The translations under genes and the position numbers were made by a program. A stretch of DNA of 64,000 bases from Stigmatella aurantiaca (lineage in GTDB: Bacteria; Myxococcota; Myxococcia; Myxococcales; Myxococcaceae): positions 124,001 through 188,000 of the forward strand of contig NZ_FOAP01000017.1 in assembly GCF_900109545.1 (NCBI RefSeq), given 5' to 3'. This document shows positions 32,145 to 40,654 of the stretch, one piece after another (position 1 is the first letter of the stretch; the number at the start of each line of letters is the position of its first letter). A model generated the notes under the pieces. That model saw nothing but the letters and a program-made list of their open reading frames with translations. It had not been told where the DNA came from and did not search any database.

Positions 32145-33449
32145 ATGGCCGCCGACTCCGACGACACCCTTCCCCCGCAGGGCCGCTTCACCCGGTTTCG
32201 CAAGCTCGCGGGGCTCTCCGCGCAGCTCGGCGCGGAGGTGCTCAAGAGTGGCGCGCGCCGCGTGGTGGGCCAGGAACAGGAGCTGCTCAGCAAGGGCATG
32301 GCCGAGAAGCTCGTCGCCACCCTGGGCGACTTGAAGGGCGCGGCGATGAAGTTCGGCCAGGCCGTGTCCATGGACCCGGACCTGATGACGCCCGAGGTGC
32401 GCCAGGTGCTGGCCCGGCTCCAGAACCAGGCCCCCGCCATGGGCTATGAGACGGTGGCCCGGGTGGTTCGCGAGGAGCTGGGCGCGCCGCCCGAGGCGCT
32501 CTTCCGGGAGTTCAGCCGGGAGCCGCTGGCCGCCGCCTCGCTGGGGCAGGTGCACCGGGCGGTGCTGGAGGATGGCCGCGCGGTGGTGGTGAAGGTGCAG
32601 TACCCCGGCGTGGGCGACTCGCTCCTGGGGGACCTGGACAACGTGGGCCTGATGGTGAAGACCGTGTCCAAGGCGCACAAGCGCATGGACGGCACGGCCT
32701 ACTTCCAGGAGATGCGCGAGGAGATGCTCCTGGAGCTGGACTACCGGCGCGAGGCCCGGCAGTGCCAGGGGTTCGTGCGCGGTGTGGCGCGGCTGCCGGA
32801 CCTGAAGGTCCCCGAGGTGATTGAGTCCCGCACCTCCGGGCGCGTGCTGACGCTGGAGCTCCTGGAGGGCCTCACGCTCAAGGACTGGGTGGTGACGGAG
32901 CCCTCGGCCGGGGAGCGCTTCCGCGTGGCGCGCCAGCTCATCCGCGCCATCTACGGGCCGTTCTTCTGCGCGGGGGAGATTCACGCCGATCCGCACCCGG
33001 GCAACTTCATGGTGATGAAGGACGGGCGGCTGGGCCTCCTGGACTTCGGCTCCATCAAGCGCTTCTCGGAGCGCTTCGTGGACGCCAACCGGATCATGTT
33101 CGTGCAGGCCATGAACAAGGAGCCCATGGACGTGCTGCGGCTGAGCCGCCAGGTGGGCTTCACCGTGGACATGCCGGACGCGGAGGCCGAGGGGCTCATC
33201 CGCGAGATGCTGGCCATCGTGGGCCGGCCCATGCACCAGGAGGCGTACGACTTCGCCACCTGTGACATCAACCGCGACATGCGCCGCTATGTGACTCAGA
33301 ACGCGGGCAGCATCCTGAAGATCCGCCCGCCCGCCGAAGGGGTGATGTTCTTCCGCTCCACCGGCGGGTTGATGCACAACCTGAAGCTCATCGGCGCCCG
33401 GGGCGACTTCCGCGGCGTGTACATGGAAGTCGCCGGCTTGCTGGCGTGA
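32145..33449 (+). CDS. ABC1/UbiB (AarF) family atypical kinase
   Basis: 434 residues from ATG 32145. Family features are present: the KxGQ element as MKFGQAVSMD, the alanine-rich loop AAASLGQVHRA replacing the protein-kinase glycine loop, the lysine in VVVKVQYPG, DPHPGNFMV in the catalytic loop and LLDFGSIKRF as the metal-binding DFG. No membrane helix is seen at either end, unlike UbiB itself. The family uses ATP to support isoprenoid-lipid (quinone) metabolism; no ubiquinone or menaquinone genes are nearby. The ribosome binding GGGG lies in the arm of a small hairpin (CCCGT/ACGGG, 32122-32137), which might limit translation. Confidence 0.9.
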   Translation: MAADSDDTLPPQGRFTRFRKLAGLSAQLGAEVLKSGARRVVGQEQELLSKGMAEKLVATLGDLKGAAMKFGQAVSMDPDLMTPEVRQVLARLQNQAPAMGYETVARVVREELGAPPEALFREFSREPLAAASLGQVHRAVLEDGRAVVVKVQYPGVGDSLLGDLDNVGLMVKTVSKAHKRMDGTAYFQEMREEMLLELDYRREARQCQGFVRGVARLPDLKVPEVIESRTSGRVLTLELLEGLTLKDWVVTEPSAGERFRVARQLIRAIYGPFFCAGEIHADPHPGNFMVMKDGRLGLLDFGSIKRFSERFVDANRIMFVQAMNKEPMDVLRLSRQVGFTVDMPDAEAEGLIREMLAIVGRPMHQEAYDFATCDINRDMRRYVTQNAGSILKIRPPAEGVMFFRSTGGLMHNLKLIGARGDFRGVYMEVAGLLA

Positions 33450-33452
33450 GCC

Positions 33453-33478
33453 CGGCCCCCGGTATTCCACGGGGGCCG
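33453..33478. terminator. Bidirectional terminator-like hairpin
   Basis: CGGCCCCCG (33453-33461) and CGGGGGCCG (33470-33478) form a perfect 9-bp stem with an 8-base loop. It sits in the 37-bp gap between the convergent ABC1 and response regulator genes. Confidence 0.65.
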
Positions 33479-33486
33479 CGACAGGC

Positions 33487-33909
33487 CTACTTGTTGAGGG
33501 CGTGCGGCGGGGAGCCGGCGGGGCTCGCCGTGCGGCCGCGCTTGTAGAGGTCCGTCAGCTTCTTGGCCAGGTCCGCGCCCTGGACGCTCTTGGAGATGTA
33601 GCCGTCCGCGCCGGAGGACAGCGCCAGCGAGCGCAGCTTCGTCTCATCCGAGGCCGAGTACAGGATGAACTTGGTGCCCAGCGGCGCCTGCGCGCGCGCC
33701 AACGACAGCACCTTGTCCCCGCTCAGCGCGGGGATGTTCACGTCCAGCAGCACCAGGTCCGGCGCGGCGGAGCGCACCAGGTTGGACACGCCCAACGATG
33801 AGCGGTGCGTGCGAACATCAAAGCCGTAAGCCGAGAGCGTGCGCTCGGCCAGCACGAGCTGATCCTGATCGTCGTCCACGACGAGGATTCGGATCTTGGT
33901 TTCCGACAT
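33487..33909 (-). CDS. Single-domain response regulator
   Basis: 140 residues from ATG 33909, with GGGGGAA upstream. A complete receiver: VDDDQDQ, Asp56 in LLDVNIPALSG, Ser in LYSASDE and Lys in YISKSV, then a short polar tail. No output domain, so it works as a phosphate shuttle or protein-interaction switch. It is a clear paralogue of the receiver at 43032-43430: both carry LGVSN-x-V-R, the unusual LYSASDE-x-x-LRSLALSSGADGY element and SKSVQGA. Upstream lies a 343-bp gap shared with the divergent cheB gene. Confidence 0.9.
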   Translation of the reverse strand: MSETKIRILVVDDDQDQLVLAERTLSAYGFDVRTHRSSLGVSNLVRSAAPDLVLLDVNIPALSGDKVLSLARAQAPLGTKFILYSASDETKLRSLALSSGADGYISKSVQGADLAKKLTDLYKRGRTASPAGSPPHALNK

Positions 33910-34252
33910 GTCATTCCCCCAAGGGGCAGGGTTGAGGTCAGCCCACCCGCATCTCTCCGTGAGACACGGGCGCTGACGCAACATCGAGAGTATGGCCTGT
34001 CTGGGCGAACTTATTGAAGGGGGGGTCTGAAGAAGCGCCCCCGCTTGGAAGGCAAGCCACGCACTCGTGATAACAGTGTAACCGTTGATGCGGTAACTTT
34101 TCGTTATTTCCGTTCGACCCCAGGGCAAAGGGGGGAGCCGAGTGCTTTGGAACCCGGGGGGGCTCCCGGGCAGACGAGCGGAATCCCGGCAAGGCCGGCT
34201 GCCCGGACGCTGAGGGAGTCCCCATCTTTGGCGGGGCTCCAGAAGGGACACC
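33910..34252. other. Divergent intergenic region, probable promoters
   Basis: 343 bp between the divergent receiver and cheB genes, without a convincing gene. The middle (about 34065-34125) is clearly AT-richer than its surroundings and contains GATAAC, GTAAC and GTAAC steps and CGTTATTTCCG, as expected for promoter DNA. GGGAGCC (34132-34138) and GGCTCCC can pair at long distance. I could not assign a reliable -35/-10 or -24/-12 site. Confidence 0.4.
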
Positions 34253-35305
34253 ATGGCACGGCGCGACAAGCATGATCTCATCGTCATCGGGGCCTCCATG
34301 GGGGGCGTCGAGGCGCTCATGGCCCTGGTGGAGAAGTTCCCGGAGGACCTGCCCGCCGCCGTGTGCGTCGTCCTGCACATCTCCCCCGGCCACCGCAGCG
34401 TGCTGCCGGCCATCCTCTCCCGGGCGGGCCCCTTGCCCGCGGTCCACCCGGATGACGGGGACCTGATGGAGAAGGGCCGCATCTACGTGGCGCCCAATGA
34501 CCAGCACCTGCTGGTGGAGGAGGGCGTGCTGCGCGTGGTGAAGGGGCCCCGGGAGAACAACCACCGGCCCGCGGTGGATCCGCTCTTCCGCTCGGCCTCT
34601 CTCGCCTACGGCCCCCGCGTGGTGGGCGTGGTGCTGACCGGGGCCCTGGACTGTGGCACCGCGGGGTTGCTGGCCATCAAGCAGCAAGGGGGGGTGGCCG
34701 TGGTTCAGGAGCCCTCGGACGCGTACTGCCCGGACATGCCCCAGAACGTCCTGAACGCCATGGACGTGGACCACTGCGTGCCCATCGCGAAGATGGGGGC
34801 CCTGTTGAACCGGCTGTCCCGGAGCCCGGCGCCCTCGGGCCAGAGGAGGCGGGCCTCGCAGGCCATCAAGCGGGAAGTCGGCAAGCTCCGGGGGGATCTG
34901 TCCATGGCCAACACCCCTCCTGCCGGGGGCAGGCCTTCGCACTTCTCCTGCCCGGACTGTGGGGGGGTGCTCTTCGAGCAGACCGAGCAGGGGCAGCTGC
35001 GCTTCAACTGCCGGGTGGGCCACGCGTTCACCGGCAACGCGCTCCTGGACGGGCAAGAGAATGCGCTGGATGGGGCGCTGTGGGCCGCCGTCCGGAGCCT
35101 GGAGGAGAACGGGGCCATGGCCCGGCGCATGGCCAGCCATGCCCGGGAGCGGAACCATGGCCACTCGGCCAAGCGCTATGACGAGCGGGCGCGGGAGGCC
35201 GAGAAGCAGGCCCTGCTCATCCGCGAGGTGGCCATGAAGGGGTCACTGTCCCCGCGGGAGGATGCGCTGCCCAAGGAGAAAATCCAGGAGTCGCCGTCGA
35301 ACTGA
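34253..35305 (+). CDS. cheB: CheB-type protein-glutamate methylesterase with C-terminal zinc-ribbon-like domain
   Basis: 350 residues from ATG 34253, preceded by AAGGGAC. The methylesterase domain occupies about 7-195 with an intact triad: Ser15 in VIGASMGG, His42 in VVLHIS and Asp133 in LTGALDCGTAG; the substrate loop YCPDMPQNVL is also present. No receiver domain precedes it. Residues about 230-330 contain CPDCGG and a later CRVGHAF, a pair of CxxC/CxxH-like ligands common in CheB proteins that work with CheR-PAS proteins, followed by a helical tail. It converges on the histidine kinase and CheR-PAS genes (28 bp apart), and the three likely serve one non-flagellar chemosensory-type pathway. 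Confidence 0.92.
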   Translation: MARRDKHDLIVIGASMGGVEALMALVEKFPEDLPAAVCVVLHISPGHRSVLPAILSRAGPLPAVHPDDGDLMEKGRIYVAPNDQHLLVEEGVLRVVKGPRENNHRPAVDPLFRSASLAYGPRVVGVVLTGALDCGTAGLLAIKQQGGVAVVQEPSDAYCPDMPQNVLNAMDVDHCVPIAKMGALLNRLSRSPAPSGQRRRASQAIKREVGKLRGDLSMANTPPAGGRPSHFSCPDCGGVLFEQTEQGQLRFNCRVGHAFTGNALLDGQENALDGALWAAVRSLEENGAMARRMASHARERNHGHSAKRYDERAREAEKQALLIREVAMKGSLSPREDALPKEKIQESPSN

Positions 35306-35332
35306 GCCGTGGGCCGCGCACGCCGCGGGACC

Positions 35333-36622
35333 TCATCGCCGCGGCCGGCCCTTCAAGGGGGCCAGGGCCGCCCCCGGAGCGGCCGGGGGGATGGGAAAGG
35401 TGAGGGTGAAGACCGCGCCTCCCTCGGGGCGGTTGCCCGCGGTGAGGGTACCCCCTGCCCGCGACACGACGCCATACGCCATGGACAGGCCCAGGCCCGT
35501 GCCCTTGTTCCCCTTGGTGGTGAAGAAGGGCAGGAAGAGCTTGTCCAGGTGGGCCTCGGCAATGCCCGTGCCCTCGTCCTCCACGGTGATGACCACCCGC
35601 GAGCGGCTGGCGCTGCCGCGCAGGTAGACCGTGCCTCCCTGGGGCATGGCATCCCGCGCGTTGAGCAGCAGGTTGAGGAAGACGTAGCGCAGGTCCGAGG
35701 GCGGGCCGGTCACCGCGGGCAGCACGGGCACCTCGTTCACGAGGTGGACCTGGACGCCGTTCCGGGTCCGGTGCGCGATGCTGTCGCGCGCCAGCTCCGT
35801 GGCCTCGCGGGCGACATCGTGGAGCACTGCCTGCTCCTGGCTGGGCTCGGCCTGCTGCCGGGAGAACTCCTGCAGATGGCGCACGCGCAGGCCCGCGTCG
35901 GAGACGATCTGCATGAGGGCCTTCAGGTGATGGGCCTGATGCGCCGGGGCCGCCGTGTCCCGCTGGAGCATCTCCAGCCGGAGCCGCATGGCGTTCAGGG
36001 TGTTGTTGAGATCATGCGCGATGCCCGAGGACATCTCCCCCAGCGTCTTCATCTGCTCTTGCCGGGCAAGCGAGACGCGCGCTTGCTCCAGCTCGGCCGT
36101 GTGGCGCGTCTCCTGGGTGACGTCGTGGATGAGGGCCAGGACCATCTGGGCATGGAGCACATGCTCCTGGGGACCTGCCCGCTCCACGCGGATCTCCAGG
36201 GTCTCGTCCGAGCCTTGCTTCTGGTAGCGCTGGACGCGGACCCCCCGGTCCTCCGAGGCGAGCAGGATGTCGACTTCATGGCCGGCCACCTGGCGCAAGG
36301 TGGCCATGGGCGGCCCTGTGGCCTTGCCCTGGCTCAGCAGCTGCCAGGGGCCGGTGCGCGCCAGCGCATGCCAGCGCTGGTTGGCCTGCAGGATGGACCC
36401 GGCACGCAGCAGCACGAGCGCGCTCGAGGTGGTCTCCAAGGCCCAGGTGGAGAGCCGGTAAGCGGAAATGTACTCTTCGTTCCGGGCCTCCAGCCGGTGC
36501 ACCAGGGCTTCGTGCTTGGCGGTCAGCTCCTGGTACTTGCGCAGCAGGGCGCCCTTGGGCCCGGCCTCGGGCATCCGGGGGAAACCCGGAGGAGAATGCG
36601 CGGGCGGGCGGCGTGGACTCAT
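35333..36622 (-). CDS. Soluble PAS histidine kinase
   Basis: 429 residues from ATG 36622, which forms an ATGA overlap with the CheR-PAS stop. An N-terminal coiled coil (LLRKYQELTAKHEALVHRLE) and a PAS-like domain (about 60-175) precede a HisKA domain with the phospho-acceptor in GIAHDLNNTLNAM, then HATPase: NLLLNARDAM (N box), VEDEGTGI (G1) and G-T-G-L-G-L (G2). This H-D-L-N-N type resembles NtrB-class kinases. No membrane segment or receiver is present, so a separate regulator such as the nearby NarL-type or single-domain receivers must take the phosphate. Translational coupling to CheR-PAS suggests the methyltransferase modulates it. Confidence 0.9.
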   Translation of the reverse strand: MSPRRPPAHSPPGFPRMPEAGPKGALLRKYQELTAKHEALVHRLEARNEEYISAYRLSTWALETTSSALVLLRAGSILQANQRWHALARTGPWQLLSQGKATGPPMATLRQVAGHEVDILLASEDRGVRVQRYQKQGSDETLEIRVERAGPQEHVLHAQMVLALIHDVTQETRHTAELEQARVSLARQEQMKTLGEMSSGIAHDLNNTLNAMRLRLEMLQRDTAAPAHQAHHLKALMQIVSDAGLRVRHLQEFSRQQAEPSQEQAVLHDVAREATELARDSIAHRTRNGVQVHLVNEVPVLPAVTGPPSDLRYVFLNLLLNARDAMPQGGTVYLRGSASRSRVVITVEDEGTGIAEAHLDKLFLPFFTTKGNKGTGLGLSMAYGVVSRAGGTLTAGNRPEGGAVFTLTFPIPPAAPGAALAPLKGRPRR

Positions 36623-38571
36623 GCCTTTAAACGCTCCTTCATTTCCCGGTTTTCTTGCGACAGGGTGCTCATCCGCGTCGTGTCCTCGAAGAGAATGATG
36701 GCCCCCAGGACCTGGGAGTCCAGGATCAAGGGTGTGGCCACCAGCGTGGCGTGTCCCCGGCCCCCATGAGGGAGCTGGTATCGGACCATCTCTTGGCGCA
36801 AGGGGTGATTGGCGGCCAGGTTCTTGTGGAGGCGGCTCAGCAGGGACCGGCTGAGGGCGGGAATGCGCAGGGTCCACAGCAACTGTCCGATGGCCTCCCG
36901 CTCCGTGAGGCCCAGCAGCCGCTCGGCGGCCAGGTTCCACGCGGTGATATGGCCGGTGGCGCTCAGCACCACCACCCCCGCGGAGACAGTACGGATGATG
37001 GTGTGCTGGCAGAAGTCCATCGCGTCGATTTCCTGGGTGCGGTGGGCCAGCTCCCGGTTGGTGGCGTCCAGCTCGGCGTTGGTGGACTGGAGCTCCTCGT
37101 TGGTCGTCTCCAGCTCCTCGTTGGTGGACTGGAGCTCCTCGTTGGTCGTCTGGAGCTCCTCGTTGGCGCTCTGGAGCTCCTCGTTGGTCGTCTCCAGCTC
37201 CTCGTTGGAGGCGCGCAGCTCCTCGTTGGAGCTCTGGAGCCGGAGGTTGGCGGTGTTCAGCTCGTCGTTGGCCCGCTGCAGGCTCTGCTCCAGGCTTCGC
37301 AGGGCCGTCACATCGTGCGCCGCGTACAGCAGCCCGGCGTTTTCGGCCGACTCGGAGCGCAGGGGGACGACCTGGGCCCGGATGGCCAGCGGTTCCCCAC
37401 CGGGGACGTTCAGGGTTCCGTCCCCCGACTCGCGCTCGGAGCGGCCCGCCCTCACGCGGGCGCTCTGCTCCACCAGCAGCTCCTGGCTCAGCCCGGGCAG
37501 CGCCAGGGTCACCAGCCGTTTGCCGGTGACGTCCTTCTCGTGGCGGCTCCACAGCCGCGCGGCGGCCTGATTGAACAGGGTGACGGTGCCCTGGCCGTCC
37601 GTGGCGATGAGCGGGCAGGGGTGCGAGTCGAGCACGTCGCGCAGGAACGCGTGTTGAGGGGCCGGGGGCGGCGGTGCGTCCGCGGAACGCCGGGAGGGCT
37701 CCGGGGGCTCGCCCGGGGGCACCATCGGGTGCTGGGGAACCCAGGGCAGCTCCTGCCGCCCATCCTTGCGGTAGATGCGCCGGGGCAGGTCCTCCGGCGC
37801 GAAGAGTTTGGCCGCGAAGGGGATGAGCTCCGAGCGGCCCAGGGCCAGCACGCCGTCCCGGCGCAGCGCGAAGTGGAAGCGCGCCAGCGCCCGCTTCTGG
37901 AGCTCCGAGTCCAGGTAGATGAAGACGTTGCGGCAGAGGATGAGATCAATCCGCGAGACGGGCGCGTCGGAGACAAGGTTGTTCACCCCGAAGACGACCG
38001 AGCGGCGGATCTCTTTTCGCACTGCATATCCCCCGCTGGCAGGCACGAACCACCGCGCCAGCTGCTCCTTGCCGCACCCCTCCAGCTGCTGGAGAGTGTA
38101 CACGCCCCGCCGCGCGAAGGCGATGGCGGCCTCGTCCACGTCGGTGCCAAAGACTTTCAGCTCCGTGCCGGGCATGCCGGGGCCCATGGCCTCGGCGGCG
38201 GCAATGGCAATGGAGTACGCCTCCTCGCCGGTGGCACACCCCGCGCTCCAGATGCGCAGCTCCTGATCGGGCCGGCGCTTGCGCACCAGCTCCTTCACCA
38301 CCTTCCGGAGCGACGTCCACACCTCCGGGTCCCGGAAGAAGGTGGTGAGCTTGATGAGCATGGAGGAGACGAGGGTGTTGACCTCGTTCGTGTCCCGCTC
38401 GAGCAGGGCCAGGTACGCGGACCGGGTCCGGCAGCGCGTGGCGGCCATGCGCCGATCGATGCGGCGCTGAAGCGTGGCCCGCTTGTAGTTCCGGAAGTCG
38501 AAGTTCCGGACCTGCCGGACCTTTTCGAGGATGGCTTCGAGTTCGCTGTCGCGGGGGGGCTTGCTGGCCAT
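36619..38571 (-). CDS. CheR methyltransferase fused to PAS domains and a heptad coiled coil
   Basis: 650 residues from ATG 38571; a longer in-frame start adds a proline-rich leader that lacks support. The CheR domain (about 8-270) has the TTFFRDPEVW element near 77, SAM motif I WSAGCATGEEAYSIAI near 108 and DLILCRNVFIYLD. It is followed by a PAS domain (about 310-420), a long coiled coil built of SNEEL-type heptads (about 433-508), and a second PAS domain (TAWNLAAERLLGLT) to the end. The CheB domain often fused at the N-terminus of this family is instead the separate convergent gene. It probably methylates or scaffolds the coupled PAS kinase. The divergent gap to the NarL-type regulator is 249 bp. 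Confidence 0.92.
   Translation of the reverse strand: MASKPPRDSELEAILEKVRQVRNFDFRNYKRATLQRRIDRRMAATRCRTRSAYLALLERDTNEVNTLVSSMLIKLTTFFRDPEVWTSLRKVVKELVRKRRPDQELRIWSAGCATGEEAYSIAIAAAEAMGPGMPGTELKVFGTDVDEAAIAFARRGVYTLQQLEGCGKEQLARWFVPASGGYAVRKEIRRSVVFGVNNLVSDAPVSRIDLILCRNVFIYLDSELQKRALARFHFALRRDGVLALGRSELIPFAAKLFAPEDLPRRIYRKDGRQELPWVPQHPMVPPGEPPEPSRRSADAPPPPAPQHAFLRDVLDSHPCPLIATDGQGTVTLFNQAAARLWSRHEKDVTGKRLVTLALPGLSQELLVEQSARVRAGRSERESGDGTLNVPGGEPLAIRAQVVPLRSESAENAGLLYAAHDVTALRSLEQSLQRANDELNTANLRLQSSNEELRASNEELETTNEELQSANEELQTTNEELQSTNEELETTNEELQSTNAELDATNRELAHRTQEIDAMDFCQHTIIRTVSAGVVVLSATGHITAWNLAAERLLGLTEREAIGQLLWTLRIPALSRSLLSRLHKNLAANHPLRQEMVRYQLPHGGRGHATLVATPLILDSQVLGAIILFEDTTRMSTLSQENREMKERLKA
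37050..37272 (-). repeat. 21-bp imperfect tandem repeats encoding coiled-coil heptads
   Basis: About ten units of seven codons, variants of L-(Q/E)-(S/T)-(S/T)-N-E-E, seen on the plus strand as CTCCTCGTTGG at 21-bp spacing. The register is uninterrupted. Such repeats are common in CheR-PAS proteins and can change length by slippage. Confidence 0.85.
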
Positions 38572-38820
38572 TGGGCTCGGCTGTAGCCCAGGGCCTGGGG
38601 GGGGACAAGTGGCATGGCCCCCTGCCGAGTTGGGTCCGATACGTTGGATTCCTTCGGACAGACCGGCCATTGGACTTGGGGATTAGCCAGAACCACCCCA
38701 TGGGTATTTATTGATTTGAACAGGTTGCAGGGCGTTGAGAGGGACAGTCTCTATTCCTCTCGCAGCGGTGGATTACAGTTGACGCGATGGGTAGGCCTTA
38801 GAGGGGTCAGGAGAATGCTT

Positions 38821-39495
38821 ATGGCGGACAGTTCAATTCGGGTGGGAATCCTGGAGGATCAGCAGGTCTTCCTGGAGAGCCTCGTGTCGCTCTGCGAGGG
38901 CTCGGGCTTCGAGGTGGTGGCGAGCTGTTCGAACGTCGAGGACTTCATGGCGCGCACGCGCCAGCATCCGCCGGACGTGGCGCTCGTGGATTTGAGGCTC
39001 GAGCGGACCCAGCAGGACCGCATGACGGATGGCGTCCGGGCGGTGGAGCTGTTGCATGACTTCTTCCCGGGCGTGCGCTCGCTCGTGCTGTCCGCGAACC
39101 AGGATGCCGAGGTCATCGAGCGGTGTTTCCAGGCCGGGGCCGCGGGCTACCTGTGCAAGATGAACGTGGGCTGCACGGAGCTGGTGGAGGCGGTGACGCG
39201 GGTGGCGCAGGGCGAGAGCCTGCGTCCGCTGGCGTCCTTCTCCACCAGCGCCTCAGAGACGGAGCAGGCCACCGAGGACTCGGGGGTCCGGCGGCTCACC
39301 CCCCGCGAGTTCGAGGTGCTGCGCTACGTGTCCACCGGGGCGGACAACCTGAAGATCGCCGCCTGCCTGGACATCACCGAGCGCACGGTGAAGGCGCACA
39401 TCACCAGCATCTACCGCAAGCTCAAGGTGGAGAACCGCACGCAGATGGCGATGCTGGCGTGCCAGCTCGGCCTGGAGCGCCCCGCCGTCGGATGA
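38821..39495 (+). CDS. NarL/FixJ-type response regulator (LuxR helix-turn-helix)
   Basis: 224 residues from ATG 38821; GGAG lies seven bases before it, while the ATG at 38815 is too close to that site. The receiver (about 6-125) has LEDQQ, Asp57 in VALVDLRLE and LCKMNV with Lys. The C-terminal domain (about 155-215) is a LuxR-type helix-turn-helix: RLTPREFEVLRYVSTGADN then IAACLDITERTVKAHITSIY. It should bind DNA as a dimer after phosphorylation. Divergent to CheR-PAS and its kinase, it is the most likely output of that set. It converges with the methyltransferase gene. Confidence 0.92.
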   Translation: MADSSIRVGILEDQQVFLESLVSLCEGSGFEVVASCSNVEDFMARTRQHPPDVALVDLRLERTQQDRMTDGVRAVELLHDFFPGVRSLVLSANQDAEVIERCFQAGAAGYLCKMNVGCTELVEAVTRVAQGESLRPLASFSTSASETEQATEDSGVRRLTPREFEVLRYVSTGADNLKIAACLDITERTVKAHITSIYRKLKVENRTQMAMLACQLGLERPAVG

Positions 39496-39589
39496 CGGGC
39501 CGGGACGGTGTTCGAGGGTGGACTGAAGTCCAATGGGGGGGAAGGGGCGCTCTGGAACATCCTCGCGTGTGCAGGCTGTTGCCACTGGC

Positions 39590-39620
39590 CGGGATGGTGT
39601 TGGTACCCCCCCCCATCCCG
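39590..39620. terminator. Terminator-like hairpin between convergent genes
   Basis: CGGGATGG (39590-39597) pairs perfectly with CCATCCCG (39613-39620) around a 15-base loop, 11 bp from the methyltransferase stop. A smaller TGGAC/GTCCA hairpin lies at 39519-39532, nearer the regulator gene stop. Confidence 0.5.
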
Positions 39621-39631
39621 AGTCGGCTTCC

Positions 39632-40654
39632 CTACGGCTTGGTGGCGGTGATGATCTCGAACGGCCCGGGCAGCACCTCGGGCCGCTGGAAGCCCAGGTC
39701 CGTGAAGGCCTTCAGGTAGAACTCCACCTCGCGCAGCCGGCTCACGCAGCTGTCCACGCCCATGAGGAAGTAGGTCCAGAAGAACTGCGCCGCCAGGCGC
39801 TCCTGGGTGCGGAACTCCTCGCAGACGAGGATGCGGCCGCCGGAGGGCAGCGCCGCGTACGCGGCCGTCATGAGCTGGCGCGCCGTCTCCGCGGGCCAGT
39901 CGTGCAGCACGCGCACGAAGGAGAGGGCGTCGTAGCCGCCCGGCAGCGGCTCGCGCAGGAAGTCTCCGCCCACGAAGCCCAGGCGGCCGCCCAGCGCGTG
40001 CTTCTCGCGCGTGCGCGCCACCAGCCCCTCGGTGGAGGGCAGGTTGTAGACGTCCACGGTGAGCCCGGGGTGCTCCTCCACCAGGCGCGCCGCCAGCGTC
40101 CCGTCCCCGCCGCCCACCTCCAGCAGCCTCTGGCCGGGGCGCCACAGCTTGGTGCCGTGCGTGCGGAACACCTCGAGGATGGGGCCCAGCCCCGCGGCCA
40201 TGCTGGCCTCGAAGCCCGCCACCTGCTCCGGGGTGCTCGGCGGCCAGTCGAAGGACTCGCGCGGCATGCTCCGCTCGCCCCGGAGCACCTCCGGCAGGTG
40301 CCCGTGCAGCGCGCGCCAGTCGTACTTCTCCCTGTCTCTCTCCAGCGAGCGCGGGCCCACCACGGCCTCCGCCGCCGCGCTCAGGCCCGGCGCCGCCGTG
40401 TAGCGCGCCTCCACGAGCGCGTCCGTCGTCTGCTCGCGCTGCACGAGCCCCAGGCTCTCCAGGCAGTCGAGGAACTTGTAGAGGCGCCCGGGCACGAAGC
40501 CCTGCTGCTCGCACAGCGCCCCGAGCGTCACCGGCCCCCGCTCCAGGGCCTCCAGCAGCCCGAGCTGGTGCGCCGTCTGCACCACGTCGAGGGCGCGCGC
40601 GCCGTTGAACAGCAGGTGCAGGAGCGCACGCGGGGAAGCGGCGGGCGGGCTCAT
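39632..40654 (-). CDS. SAM-dependent O-methyltransferase (PF00891-like)
   Basis: 340 residues from ATG 40654, overlapping the PLP-enzyme stop by ATGA. The N-terminal helical part (about 10-100: LLFNGARALDVVQTAHQLGL, then a winged helix) is the dimerisation domain of the plant-type/antibiotic O-methyltransferases. The SAM fold follows: motif I LLEVGGGDGTLAARLVEEHP, then VDVYNLP, a GGDFL step, FVRVLHDW with the putative base His, and GGRILVCEE. It is soluble and probably methylates a hydroxyl (less often N or C) of an aromatic small molecule. Coupling to the kynureninase-like and TDO-like genes suggests an indole or anthranilate-type substrate, which is inferred. Confidence 0.88.
   Translation of the reverse strand: MSPPAASPRALLHLLFNGARALDVVQTAHQLGLLEALERGPVTLGALCEQQGFVPGRLYKFLDCLESLGLVQREQTTDALVEARYTAAPGLSAAAEAVVGPRSLERDREKYDWRALHGHLPEVLRGERSMPRESFDWPPSTPEQVAGFEASMAAGLGPILEVFRTHGTKLWRPGQRLLEVGGGDGTLAARLVEEHPGLTVDVYNLPSTEGLVARTREKHALGGRLGFVGGDFLREPLPGGYDALSFVRVLHDWPAETARQLMTAAYAALPSGGRILVCEEFRTQERLAAQFFWTYFLMGVDSCVSRLREVEFYLKAFTDLGFQRPEVLPGPFEIITATKP

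Noticed and set aside
33910..34252. Small RNA or leader gene in the divergent gap
   Set aside because: No hairpin with T-tract and no ribosome binding site with a plausible short frame could be found.
37050..37272. 21-bp repeats considered as a CRISPR array or minisatellite
   Set aside because: There are no unique spacers and the repeats stay in frame as coiled-coil heptads of the CheR-PAS protein.
38572..38820. Sigma-54 promoter TGGCATGGCCCCCTGCC near 38611
   Set aside because: The GG to GC distance is one base too long, and the surrounding GC richness makes chance matches likely.
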